Source of the DNA: Apodospora peruviana
Lineage: Eukaryota > Ascomycota > Sordariomycetes > Sordariales > Lasiosphaeriaceae
NCBI GenBank assembly: GCA_033439685.1
Contig: JAUEDM010000003.1
Location: 3,626,001 to 3,690,000 of the forward strand
Length of the DNA: 64,000 bases
Direction of reading: 5' to 3'
Below, piece by piece: positions 34,503 to 45,174 of this stretch (position 1 is the first letter of the stretch; every line of letters begins with the position of its first letter). The notes beneath the pieces are model-generated. The model ran no database searches, was not told the DNA's origin, and saw only the letters and a program-made list of their open reading frames with translations. The position numbers and the translations under genes are program-made.

Positions 34503-34976
34503 AAGTTAAAGGTCCTGTCAAAAATTATGGCAAAGACATGGGAACTGGGACTAGCCAAAGCACGAGAGGTGTACTCCAAGTGCATCCGGTCAGCAATAGC
34601 CTACGGTGCATCGTCATTCCACATCCCCGCCAGAAAGGGAGGCAAACCAGAGACAAGGGGGATCCACTAAGACGCTCACAAAAGCCCAAAATAAATGCTT
34701 ACGAACAGTAGCAGGGGCGTTCAAGTCAACGCCAATCGACCATCTTTAAAAACAAAACACTCAAAGGACACAAAGGCCTCAACAAGGCAAAAAGTTCACT
34801 ACTGGTCCACATTCGAACCGGCGATATAGGGCTCCGGGACTTTCACACTGTCCTCCAGGGCATTGATCCTCCAGCTGCACGGCTAACGAGAAGGATCCTG
34901 AGCTGGCTGATGGACGTGGGAAGATTACCAATGTACAATCCGGCAAGGAAGCTAGAGTTGGAGTCGGCCGTTTAAG
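34503..34976 (+). mobile_element. Tad1-like LINE reverse transcriptase 3' relic
   Basis: Plus-strand pieces in shifting frames match the end of the Tad1-type LINE ORF2: LSKIMAKTWELGLAKAREVY followed by SKCIRSAIAYGASSF (34518-34620), KCLRTVAGAFKSTPIDHL (34690-34745), and KGHKGLNKAKSSLLVHIRTG with DIGLRDF (34763-34840), ending at TAA 34974. These are the post-thumb region and the TxxRTGxxGL motif that precedes the RNase H/zinc end. At least two frame changes and stops break it. The 5' part is absent, as expected for a 5'-truncated LINE. Confidence 0.7.
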
Positions 34977-35561
34977 ACTCCCTCCATCGAAGGCCAGGAG
35001 GCCTTCTTCTTTTGTATTCACAGGCTCAGTCACTGATGTGTTCCTTGATTGTCGGTGCCGGTTTTTCACCCGACCCGTGAGGGTACGGTTTTCCTATACA
35101 GTAAATAGTTTGAGGGTCCGACACGCCTAAGCGCATAGCGGTGTATGAATAATAATAATATATCCATAATACATGTACCCTAAGGGAAGTCTAACCAGGT
35201 TCGGTAACGTAGATAGAGCTGCTTCATTGAACAGGTAAGTAAAAGGCGTCAAGTAAGAAAACGATACGAGTATTACTAGTTGTGGTATTTCACCGGCGCC
35301 GAAGCTCCCACCTATTTCACACCTCCTGTGTCTTTTCACACAAACTACCGGAGGACCGAGACACAATGTAAGGGGCTATCAGGCCCTAGTTTACTTAGTA
35401 GTTACTGAAGAACGGAGTGTGCCTAATGTGTCTTCTAGAATATGTACAGCGAACTTTCCCACTCGGCTTAATCACCAGCCTTCCTTACTACCAACTCACG
35501 TAACTTCCCGTCCTCCCATAGCCACCCATAACTATCCCCTCATCCAACCCCGACGTCTGTC
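34977..35561. other. Intergenic region
   Basis: 585 bp between the LINE relic and the 3' end of the AA9-CBM1 gene. No gene; possible residual LINE 3' sequence cannot be confirmed. Confidence 0.45.
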
Positions 35562-36673
35562 CTAGACACACTGCGAATAATACGGAGGAGAGACCGCGCT
35601 GCAGGTAGACCCGGACTACAAAGAAATGGTTAGCAACAAACACCGAAGGAATCACCGACAAGAAGTCTAAACTCACAGCACAAGTAGTACACCCCGTATA
35701 CCCCGTCCCACCACACTGGCCATACTTGGCCACAGAGCATCCAGAAGAACCGCCACCACTGGGAGGAGCAGTCGCACCGGGGCTAACGGAAGCTGAGGTC
35801 GCTGTGCCTATCGGCCCGGTCCCAACAGCACAAGTCGACTCACAGCCCGAGCACCCGCTGCCAGCACTCTTGGTCGACCCACCCGCATACACCGTCGGAC
35901 CAGGCGCGACGTACGTCGTCAGCGCGGCGTGGATGTTAACCAGAATGCCCGGGTCACTAGCCTTATACGCACCGGGGAAGGATACGGTAGGCGGAGACGC
36001 CGAGCCTGAACCGGTGACGCTGAGCTGGTAGCAGGTCATGTAGAGCTGGGCACCGCCGGAACCGCCGGCCGAGTGCAGGGCGATGACCTCGGCGCGGAGG
36101 AGGTAGTCGCCCGACGGCAGGTCGGCGGGGATCTTGACGTTCATTCTGCCGCAGCACTTGTTTAGATCCTTAACGCCCCAATAGTCGTCATCGCCCGAGC
36201 CGCCGGACGGGTTCTTGGCCCACGAGTCCTGGAAGACTTTGAACCACCCCGAGGAACCGTCGGCCTTGGTGGCGTCGGAGACTTTGGACATGTACACCAT
36301 TAGGGGCCCGTAGTGGGCGCCGCCGATGGCTTCTTCGGTGCAGGTTCGGCCGCTTGGTTGCTGGTTTTCATGGTTAGGTCTGAGATAAGGGAAGGGTGGG
36401 ATGGGTGGTTGCTTAGGTACTGACCTGGTGCATCTCGACGGTAACGGTCGATCCGGCCTTGACGGGGCACTTGCCGGCCACTGGGCTGGTTCCTGCATTG
36501 CAGCGAACGTCGTTGGACGCTACGTTCGTGACGGGCGAGTTGGATGCTGGGACTCGGGCGCATTGGGAGCCGTAGTCGGCACCTTCGACCCAGAGGGCTT
36601 GGAAGGTCGCATGTGCCGCGACGTTTTGTGCCGAAAGGGCCGCCGCCAGAGCTGCGAGCGTGAACAACTTCAT
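35562..36673 (-). CDS. AA9 lytic polysaccharide monooxygenase with C-terminal CBM1
   Basis: Exons 36425-36673, 35677-36360 and 35562-35615 (introns 64 and 61 nt, all phase 0) give 328 residues. Signal peptide 1-20 leaves His21 (HATFQALWV) as the mature N-terminus, the first ligand of the copper histidine brace; His99 in GGAHYGP is the second, and the Tyr of AQLYMTCYQL the axial residue. After a Ser/Gly/Thr linker a fungal cellulose-binding domain follows (CSVAKYGQCGGTGYTGCTTC), finished by the last exon (SGSTCSAVSPPYYSQCV). Without that 18-codon exon the CBM1 loses its last disulphides, which confirms the model. It cleaves crystalline cellulose oxidatively, using electrons from partners such as CDH and with O2 or H2O2 as co-substrate. 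Confidence 0.95.
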
Positions 36674-37763
36674 GGCTGGTTGGTTATATGGAGTTGGCTA
36701 TTTGTCTTTCCGTCGGCGCTTAGAGGCTCGCTCCTTGTGCGCCGAAGGTGGTAACCTGTCTTGGTTTTATACCTGGAGCAACGGTGGATACATCCCGAAT
36801 TCTCTCACGGAATCCTACTGTTACATGCTTCCAGGGTGAACATGTCATGGACAACAATCGGGTCTCGCGCCGGCGCCAAGTGGGAATAGGAGAAGCCTTC
36901 CCAGAACTGAGCGTGATGCGACCGTCCTCCAATCTCATCGGAGGCTCGATCTCTCCCGCATGTCCAAGCATGACACCCCGATCATGGCACCTTCCCTGTT
37001 CTCGTCTTGTGTATAAGAGGAACCGCAAGTCTCGTGAGAAGGTTGTTGTGGAGTTGGGTTGCGTTCCTCTCCACACCAGATACCACCCCCAGGTTTCCGG
37101 GTTGATCGTCATGTTGAAGAGGCACACATTTTCATTGGGTTCATTGGTGGGATTGGTGACGAAGGCTTGGTGTGGTGGTACCCCTGGGTTGCGACGTTAA
37201 TATGAATTCGGCACGACGGAAGCGGACCGCCGAGCAAGGCAGTCCCAAAAACCGGGAAACGGTGGATGGTTTCCCGTTTTCTGAATCTGGGATCGGTTGC
37301 TTCCACGAACAGATTCTTGGAAAATATCTCGAAAACATGCCTCTAACTCTCTTCACTGCCATATTCATGATGCTAGGCGAGGTATGGGTTAGATTAGTAT
37401 AGTAGTCGAGTTGGGACATGGGTGGACGCAAAATGACGATGAGCCAAGGTTTTTTCTCGGTGCTTTTCCTTTCTTTTGGGTGCACTTGGGTACTGGCTTA
37501 CCGAAAAGTGTAGATAGCCTCCTTCTCTACTAGATTTATATTTACTTCAAGGGTACTACCTACACTCTGTATTACCACACTCGCTCGTCTCGTTGCTTAT
37601 CAATGTAGAAGCAGTTAGAAACTCACATACATCCAACTTAGCCCACATCAAAGTGACGAGATGGAGGGCATCGCCTGCACACGTGATCCAGCCTGCATGG
37701 TCTCGTCAAAACCAGGCTCTCAGGCAGAGCCCCTCACGACATCCAAGATGATTTCTCGTCAAG
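36674..37763. other. Intergenic region, promoter side of the AA9-CBM1 gene
   Basis: 1.09 kb; the minus-strand AA9 promoter is in its first part (TATA box listed). The rest holds no supported gene. Confidence 0.5.
36765..36771 (-). promoter_or_regulatory. TATA box of the AA9-CBM1 gene
   Basis: TATAAAA on the minus strand, 92 bp upstream of the ATG at 36673, a typical distance for a highly expressed fungal secreted enzyme. Confidence 0.6.
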
Positions 37764-39748
37764 ATGGAACCTCTTTCCGTCGCCGCAAGCGTCCTCGGCG
37801 TCGTCAGCGCCATCGCGGCCGTGACTTCGGTCGCAACCAAGTTCATGCGGGATGTTCGATCGGCGCGCAAAGAGATAGTAGCGGTCAAGAAGGAGCTCTA
37901 GTCGTTGAAAGCCGTGTTGGAAATATTGGCCGACGACTTCCAAGATCCCGCCAATACAAGCTTCACCCGACAGCGTGCTCGAGCAGATTTTCGATATATC
38001 GACGGGATGTCGCAGGGTGGTAATCGAGATTGGCGATTGCCTTTGCGAGCAACATGGATCCAGAATCAGCTGGGCGACGTCGGGCAAAGGCATTATCGAG
38101 AAGCTGCGAGCTGACCTGGAGAGACAAAAGTTGACCTTGAGTGTAACATTGGACTTGGTATCAGTGTAGGTCTTCTTTGCGTCGCGCTGATTCCGAAACT
38201 GACATCTGCGATAGGATCGTGCTACGGGACATTAAGAATGATACCGAGCAGATACGCCAGGACACTTCAGTCATCAGACAGGATACGGGACAGATTCAGA
38301 GCGACATAGAACGTGTCTTGGTCGAGCTTTCTCGGCTGCAGTTGCAGCTGCGGACTCCCGACACTGCCCAACGGCCGTCTGGCTACATCCTCGAAAGGTT
38401 CCTGGGCGACATGAAATCCGATGCCGAGACGGTGCTTGATGACGCGGACCACGCCGCAAATCTTTTGGAGGACTTCAGCGACGACAATGATGGAGATGAG
38501 CACGATGGCGACCCTGGGTCAGATAAGTATACGGTGACGGGCAGTTCAACCTCAAGCCCACCGGCCGTGCGCCCGGTTAGTCAACTCGATGCAGGGCTTG
38601 CCCCGATAATGTTCACCAATACACAGGGGCGACGATATCCTATCCCATTAGCGGCTGGTAAGAGTTGGGCGGTAAGTATGATGGACAGCCACCATGGCGG
38701 CGGCCAGTGCTGATAAATTTGATTTAGGACATGTCAGAACTAATACGTCAGGCATTCGCTCATGTCGAAGAGAACAAGGCTATAAACGACGAAAAATACG
38801 ACCTTATTGGGCCCAATGGCGAGATCATCCTCAGGTCGCTCTGGGAGAGTCTTGTTAAGCCAGGATGGGAGGTTACCATGAAGATGTGGGAGCCGAGTCA
38901 GCCGACTGCACCAACTGCACCAACTGCACCAACAGCCAGGTTCATTGAGATCGAGGCTCCAATCAAGTTCAAAGACTGTATCCACCGGAAGTTCACTTTC
39001 CCATTTTCCATTTGTAAAACCTGGACGGTATGTAACCTATCCTCGTTACTTGGATGTTGCTCGTGTCTCGGATACTTACACTTCAGTTATAATCCAATAG
39101 GGGTTTGAAGACCTTGTCAAGGATGCCCTTCTGCACGTCAAAAACGTTAGACCGTACGTTCTTAGGGGCGACTACGACCTCCTCGGCAGGCTACACGGCG
39201 GCAATGGCGAGATCCTACAGCCATCGGTCTGGGAGCAGATGACCAGGCCTGGCATGTTCATTACTATGGTCATGCGGCGAACCGGATCGCCTGCCAGCGT
39301 GCGCCAGCACTATTCACAAGAGATTCAAGCTGGTCGGCAAACTCCTGGCAATACGGCAGCGTTCAATATGTTTACGGCATTTCTTCGGCCCATTCCAGCA
39401 GCCGCACAGGTAATACGAGGGCCGCCGCCGCCGCCATCATCGCGACGGTCACGGGCACCGGGGAATCCATTTTCACCACAAACCACCACCGGATGTCTTT
39501 CCCTCCTCGCACAGCCACAGCCATCGGAAGTTCGTCCCGGATTTGATCCACCACTAGGGGAGACACTAGGGGAGACACTAGGGGAGAGGCTTGTTTCTCT
39601 TCCAGGCCGCCGGGACTTAGAAACGGAGTCTGGCAAATCTGGAAAAAGGGAACGCAAAGGAACCGAACGGGATCTAATAAGTTGGGTCGCCGGCGAGAAC
39701 CCAAGGGCGCCAAAAAGTTCGATTGGCTGTACTGAGAGGATGTACTGA
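37764..39748 (+). pseudogene. Disrupted fungal-N-terminal / tandem ubiquitin-like (ULD) domain gene
   Basis: From the ATG at 37764 the frame reads MEPLSVAASVLGVVSAIAAV, then DVRSARKEIVAVKKEL, the fungal N-terminal domain found on STAND/NLR-like proteins. A TAG at 37899 interrupts it; the same frame continues (SLKAVLEILADDFQDP) to 37973, after which one extra base shifts to LEQIFDISTGCRRVVIEIGD. From there the model is clean: introns 38166-38214, 38672-38727 and 39028-39100, a coiled coil (RQDTSVIRQDTGQIQSDIER), and two ULD domains (YDLIGPNGEIILRSLWESLV; YDLLGRLHGGNGEI with LQPSVWEQM), then a Pro/Ser/Arg-rich tail. Relatives are thought to act in signalling or allorecognition. One nonsense and one frameshift make the N-terminus non-functional unless the assembly is wrong. 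Confidence 0.72.
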
Positions 39749-40690
39749 GAACGATGCCGAGTCTAGTATCTAGGAGGTACCTCATATCTAAACCCCCTTC
39801 TTCACCCCTCTCCCACCCATCCTTCACCCAAAAATAGGAAAAGAATACATTAAATGCAGTGGTTTCTGTTTCGTGTCAGCAATGAGGGTTGACACAGGGT
39901 TACCACACATCAAGTACTACTTCTAGTTCTAGGCGGTAGATGACAGCAGGATTTGCCAGGGTTGGTCTTTTGCTTCTTGCCGGTCGTCGTGATATCGAAT
40001 CGAACAAGAACGTCTCCGTAGGTATACAACCATTACTTTAGCAGTTTCTATGGTCTAGGTATATAGGCAATCTAAACCGGGTGAGAAAGAGTGGTCGAAT
40101 CTACTAATATAGCTACCTAAGATAAAAACGCATGGAGACTGATATCGCAATCACCAACTGTATGTGACATACCACCGCCTAATTTCCTCTCATGATAGGA
40201 CCTGCCTGTTTTGGACTTCGCTACCCAGGTAATTATGTGCCAAGATTACATCGTCTACCCCTTTAACCCTGGTTCATTGCAGCCGCATGCCTGCGCCGCA
40301 AGATCAACAAGGTTCTTTTCTCGTATTCCGGGCAGAAGACTCCTAGAGTCCATGGCTACTATTCACACAGAATAGGCAGACATGCAAATTATCAATATTC
40401 TGTGCTAAATGCTCGGGTTCTAACCACTCCATTGCTAGCTTTCTGAAAGCCGTGACTCCTTGTGAACGGCTCACGGTCTCGGTATACTTCTCATCATAAG
40501 GCATCTATCTACCAAACCTATATAAACGCGGTGGCCGCAACCGTTGATCACATACCAATTCGGGTTTTCTTCACAGCCAACATTGACCTTTCTTCTCATA
40601 ATCAAGCATTTGAAAATCCAAACTCAGTCCAAGCGTCCTGGTTTTTGTGGTCATATTTGCTCCTCTCAGTTGAAGTCTCGGCTGCCCACC
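39749..40690. other. Intergenic region
   Basis: 942 bp; nothing before 40500. The promoter of the following secreted protein lies in its end. Confidence 0.5.
40519..40525 (+). promoter_or_regulatory. TATA box
   Basis: TATATAA 166 bp before the ATG at 40691; assigned by position. Confidence 0.5.
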
Positions 40691-41722
40691 ATGCGTCAAA
40701 CCTTCGTGACAGCCGCAACAATGTTGCTCGTCTCCCACACAGCCCTCGCTCAGCAACTAAACAGCTGGAGCCAGACAGTCTTCAGCATCGGCGGCTCAGC
40801 CGACCACCCCGGCGAGCTCGCCGTCGACGGCGACATGACCACCTACTCCGAGTCCACAGAGGTCCCGAGTTACCACGCACTCCTCATGAACAGAGGCAGC
40901 TCGTTTCTGGGCCTCTACATCCAGTCCTCGGGCGACTTCATCACTGACTACCACGTCGACGCCATCAACTGGGGCTTCACCGGCGGCTCGATCACGCGCG
41001 GCCGGGTCTGCGGCGCCACGTCCAACTTCACGCTTGTTCTATTCGAGCCCTGGCCCGAACAATCCGGCCCCGGCATCGTGACCGATTCCCTCTTCATCAA
41101 CGTGACCGGCGCGCTGGGAAACACGGCCATCATCAACGAAGTCTACCCCATCTTTGTGGGGGACACCATCTTCTATCCCAACAACACGTCGCCCTGCCCG
41201 CCTGAGGCCTCGGTGCCGCCGCCGCCGCCGCCATTCACATTGCCACCTACGCCAGCCATCCCCGGTCATCCCGAAGTGACGCCCAGCAGGTGGATGCCTT
41301 CTAACAAACCGATCCCCGTTGGCGGGACTGTAGCCAACTCGGCGGCGCTGGTCGACTACAACACCACGACGTATTGGTCTGGTGGCAGCAACGAGAATCC
41401 TGCGTCGTTCAGTTTGCTGTTTAACTTCAAGGAGTCTTATCAGGGCCTGTATGTCCAGTCTGTGCCTGGTGAAGGGCACTTTATTACCGACTACAGCATC
41501 ACGACGTATAATTCCTCGTCGGGTAACATGTGGACGGTTGGGACCGTAAGTGGAGCGACGTCGGACTTCACGCTGGTGCGGTTCATCAACGAGGCGGGCG
41601 AGACGGCGACGGTGGATTCGGACGAGTTCTTCTTCACGGTTACGCCGGGGAGTGATGGTGTGGCTAAGGTCGTCGAGGTGTATCCTATCTATGCTGGGGA
41701 TTTGTTGGTTGAGCCGGCGTGA
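40691..41722 (+). CDS. Secreted protein with two tandem discoidin-like repeats, function unknown
   Basis: Single exon, 343 residues. Signal peptide 1-20 (FVTAATMLLVSHTALA). Two homologous halves, about residues 40-160 and 215-338, share the order: DGDMTTYSES / DYNTTTYWSG, FLGLYIQSSGDFITDYHVDA / YQGLYVQSVPGEGHFITDYS, CGATSNFTLVLF / SGATSDFTLVRF, NEVYPIFVGD / VEVYPIYAGD. A proline-rich linker (ASVPPPPPPFTLPPTPAIPG) joins them. The D-x-x-x-x-T-Y start and beta-rich pattern recall F5/8 type C (galactose-binding-like) domains, so a carbohydrate- or cell-wall-binding role is possible, but this is inference; I know no named family. Several Asn-x-Thr sites are present. Confidence 0.75.
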   Translation: MRQTFVTAATMLLVSHTALAQQLNSWSQTVFSIGGSADHPGELAVDGDMTTYSESTEVPSYHALLMNRGSSFLGLYIQSSGDFITDYHVDAINWGFTGGSITRGRVCGATSNFTLVLFEPWPEQSGPGIVTDSLFINVTGALGNTAIINEVYPIFVGDTIFYPNNTSPCPPEASVPPPPPPFTLPPTPAIPGHPEVTPSRWMPSNKPIPVGGTVANSAALVDYNTTTYWSGGSNENPASFSLLFNFKESYQGLYVQSVPGEGHFITDYSITTYNSSSGNMWTVGTVSGATSDFTLVRFINEAGETATVDSDEFFFTVTPGSDGVAKVVEVYPIYAGDLLVEPA

Positions 41723-41949
41723 GTTAGGGGGATTTTACCTGGTTCCTATCTTGCGAGATTCTCGTACACTTGTGGATTTATTACCTTATTGTTTGGCTCG
41801 AGGGATAGTAATGAGGTGGAACTACCAATATGTGTTATTTCTCACCAAAGGTGATAGCGTCCTATCTGCTTTGACTTAGTAGTCTAGAACTAGTTAAGAC
41901 AGGCTTTTTGAGGGCCTATGTGTATCCCGATCCGGATACTAAGGTAGCT

Positions 41950-43752
41950 TTACTCCTCCTCGACGCCCTGTTCCAGAGTCTCATCCAGGCCAGGTGGCGG
42001 CGGGAACAGCTGCTCTCCGCACCCTCGCTCCTTCTTGATAGCAAAATCCACACACACAGACCCGAACAGGTCGATGAACTTGTTCCTACCGTCTTCCTCA
42101 CGACACACCATCACGTCCTCCCACCACTCGAGGCGTCTGCGACGCGACGGCGGTCCAGCGTACGAAACCTGAATCTTTTTGAGGCACTTAAATTGCTTGC
42201 TCGCCGCCGGGGCTCCTGCCATGGTTTTGCCAAGCTGCTGGAGAGCGTCGAAGCCATGCACCGGCCCCCATTCGACTCCGTAGATCATGACCGACTCAGG
42301 TTCTCGCAGTCCTTGAGCAGCTCGACCAGCACACGCTCTCCCGCACCGCCAAAGTCGAGGTTCGCGGCCTAGATGCCCAAGATTCTGAGCGAGGCAAACG
42401 AAGCTAGTGACCTCAAAGGTTTTGGGTCTGGATGTGGGTCTGGGTCTGGAGGAGCGAGGAGCGCTGCTCGACGAGGTTCTCGTCTTCGATATTCACCGAA
42501 CTCCCAATATGAACCGTACTCTCCTAGGAACATCGTCTGCAAGGTCGTGGAGACGGGCAACAGAGCATCGACCACCGCGGCGGCGCGGATGGATGTCTCC
42601 TGCAGCCATGCATTGTAGGACGTCGTCAGAGGCTTCCGGCCGCGGGGCTTCTTTCAGTAGAAAAAGGCTAGTGTGTCAACCTTGAAGTGCGTAAGACTGG
42701 TGGTAGACGACCCGACAAGGAGGCGAATCTTATGGGAGTCGAGCCAGCAGCTCAGTAGCGTCAGTGACTTGACGTGAGAGAGGGCCGGCGGATTCCCGAG
42801 ACGCCTCCACAATTCTTGGAATAGGATGAGCCGGAGGGTGTGTAGACTCGGGGAGTTGTGCAACATGTCCTCCGAGATCGTGTAAGAGTTAGCATAGTTA
42901 TCGTCCAATGAAGCCTGTAGCTCAAGCTTCATCGACCGGGGCAGGGACAACGGCGCCCTGGTGTTGATCGAGTCCGAGTGGCCCGTCCACTGGTAGTCGC
43001 CGTCTTCAGCTTCCCTCGTGCTGCGACTGTGTGCAAGTTTTGATTCGGTGCTCATACGGAGCTTAGCCAGGTTCGGCAAGAATGGGAGGAACAGCGGTAC
43101 GAGTTCATAAGAGTTCGGGCCATGGAAGATATCGCCGAAAATATAACGTGCCCAGTCTATGAGGTCATCATCCGACTTTATGAACTTCCTCTTCATGAAC
43201 CTGACCATCGACCCGTTCGTGGTGCCTTTTGACAAAGGTGTCATTCCCCAAAGACTGCATGTCGGCCCTGGCGAGCGGTACCCTTCGAGAGCGGTCAGGT
43301 CCATGTCCCGGATTGACGCTCCTAGATCGGGGTTCTCGCAGAGAGAACGCAGTAGAAGGAGTGTGGCGTTGCCATTTTTCCAGTGGTTGACAAAGTCTTT
43401 CAGCTTTCGGCTGCGGTTTATGTGGCGGAAAGAATCGATCGAACGGTCATAATCTGTTGTGCAATGTTGTGAAAGCGTTGGCAGGTCCTCGCCATGGCTA
43501 CCACTGGCACCTTGTCGAGTCCAGATTGGAAATCGGTGCCCTGTAACGGTCGGATTGGGGCCCCGGAAGTTTCTGGACGAATTCGCAAACCATGAAGAGA
43601 ATCTCGTCCGGCATCTTGAGGATGAACGCAGTGTCCGTCTCCCATGGCGAGAATGTGCCTTGCGCGCGAACGTCGGACTCGGGGCCGTCTGAGGCGCCTC
43701 GTCCGTGTCTCGGAAGATCCATCTGCATTAGGATGTTGGATTCTTTTGTCAC
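41950..43752 (-). pseudogene. F-box / LRR-type protein pseudogene
   Basis: Reading down from 43752: an F-box start (FILKMPDEILFMVCEFVQKL) in one frame, KVPVVAMARTCQRFHNIAQ in a second, HINRSRKLKDFVNHWKNGNA and LLLLRSLCENPDLGASIRDM in a third, continuing through leucine-rich sequence (HTLRLILFQELWRRL, SHVKSLTLLSCWL) to a TGA/TAG-type break near 42655, then TTSYNAWLQETSIRAA, then after a TAG, FGGAGERVLVELLKDCENL, and after another shift VMIYGVEWGPVHGFDALQQL to a stop at 41950. This is the layout of fungal F-box proteins of about 550-600 residues, broken by at least four frame changes and two stops. No gt-ag introns repair the first two breaks. The frames are still easy to follow, so decay is recent. 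Confidence 0.62.
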
Positions 43753-45174
43753 TGATTCCTCTAATAGGTATGGGTATTGCTCTATTATGCTGTGGAAGCC
43801 GAAGCAACGTGGTCTCTAATGACAGACTTGATTTACTTGATTGCGCCCGGCGGGCGGCGTGCGCATGTACCTGTGGGGCAAGCTCTGGGGGTTTTTTTTT
43901 CAATCAACGTGGGTGTGGTGTGATTGGTCGAGGGGAGGGGGAACGCATCGTTACGGTCCGGTCTGATATCGCGCTTTGCACCACATCTTAAAACCAGCCC
44001 AACAGAGCGCCTGTCCTCGAACGGGTTTCACAAGGTTCCGACCTTATATCTTATATCCACATAGGTGGATGCTCTTTGCCATCAAAGACTTTGTCAGGTG
44101 GTATCACACATATACTAGATACAAGAACACTAAAGTGAGGTCCGACCATCCGAACCCAAAATATTTTATTTACTCCTTAAGACCGGGCACTCAAATCACC
44201 ACATCGGCCGCCAGATGTCTAGACACAGTCCGTCCATATTGACGATACGGTTGGAAGTTACCTAGTACCCACCTCCTGCACCTCATTTTGACATCAACTG
44301 TAATTGCCTATGTGAAGAACTACCTTACCTGGTACTAAACCCGCTTTACCAGGCTCCTTTCCATCCCTGTCCTAATTACCCGTTAATAGTCTTGTTATCC
44401 CGGATTGGGCCAAAACAGTTACACTTCCGAGATGCTTGGATTCGGAAAAGGGGTTGTCTCTTCAGGTAGATGAATACCCCACACTTTCCCCAGCTCCCAC
44501 GGAACATAGGCCGAACTGGTGGTGATTTATCCGGGACGCCTGGACAGGCCTGGGCCTTTTTTTTTATATAGTTTTTACAAATACGTCACGATGCCCGCTC
44601 CAGTATTTTAATGCTGCTCCGTGTGGAGCCATAGAGCGATATACGTAAGTGCCTCATAGGGGTTTTCTAGTAGATTGGAGGATAAATCATGATCGGCATT
44701 TGCTTGGGAGTGTTTCGGCCTCATTATATACCCCCGGTTTCGTTTGTTTAAGCATGAGCACCGCGCGGCCCCCGACAATATCGAATGCCTCGTGTCCGGT
44801 TCAAGGGAAAACGATCAACCGGGACAGCATGCTGATCTACGCCTCTGCCGCGCCCGGGACGGCTCACTTCATTTGCGCGCTATATTGCTTCGGAAGGTCA
44901 ACTCAGAGACTCCAACGTACGTGGTCAGCCGACGTCCGCCTCTCAATGGCCCGGTTTCCGGGTTCACCGGGCATAGATTATCTGCATTATATCCCTCCTT
45001 CACCAGAATCAGTCATATTAAGCACTGCGGTTCTCCCGTCTCTTGCCTGCGTCCCGTCCCGTTTATGTCGATGAGATGAGTGTGTGAGATCGATCGCATG
45101 AACGCAAGGCTGGTCGATTCCTGGAATTCTTCACCTAACCCCCAACTGGTAGAGAACAGACTTAAACCGCCGAA
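43753..45174. other. Intergenic region
   Basis: 1.42 kb with no supported gene. It ends in the promoter of the second AA9; TATATCC near 44989 is a weak TATA candidate. Confidence 0.5.

Noticed and set aside
34450..34585. N-terminal extension of the pogo transposase frame
   Set aside because: This part of the minus frame is antisense to the LINE relic and has no transposase similarity.
34800..34815. Reverse-strand GGTTCGAATGTGG resembling a tRNA T arm
   Set aside because: It falls inside LINE coding sequence and no tRNA stems surround it.
33186..35000. RIP (repeat-induced point mutation) in the transposon relics
   Set aside because: AT-rich parts exist, but breakage is mostly by indels and I cannot compute dinucleotide indices against a reference copy.
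29795..39748. A Starship-type giant mobile element carrying DUF7924, ULD and transposon genes
   Set aside because: No DUF3435 tyrosine-recombinase captain gene and no borders are visible; housekeeping genes surround the block.
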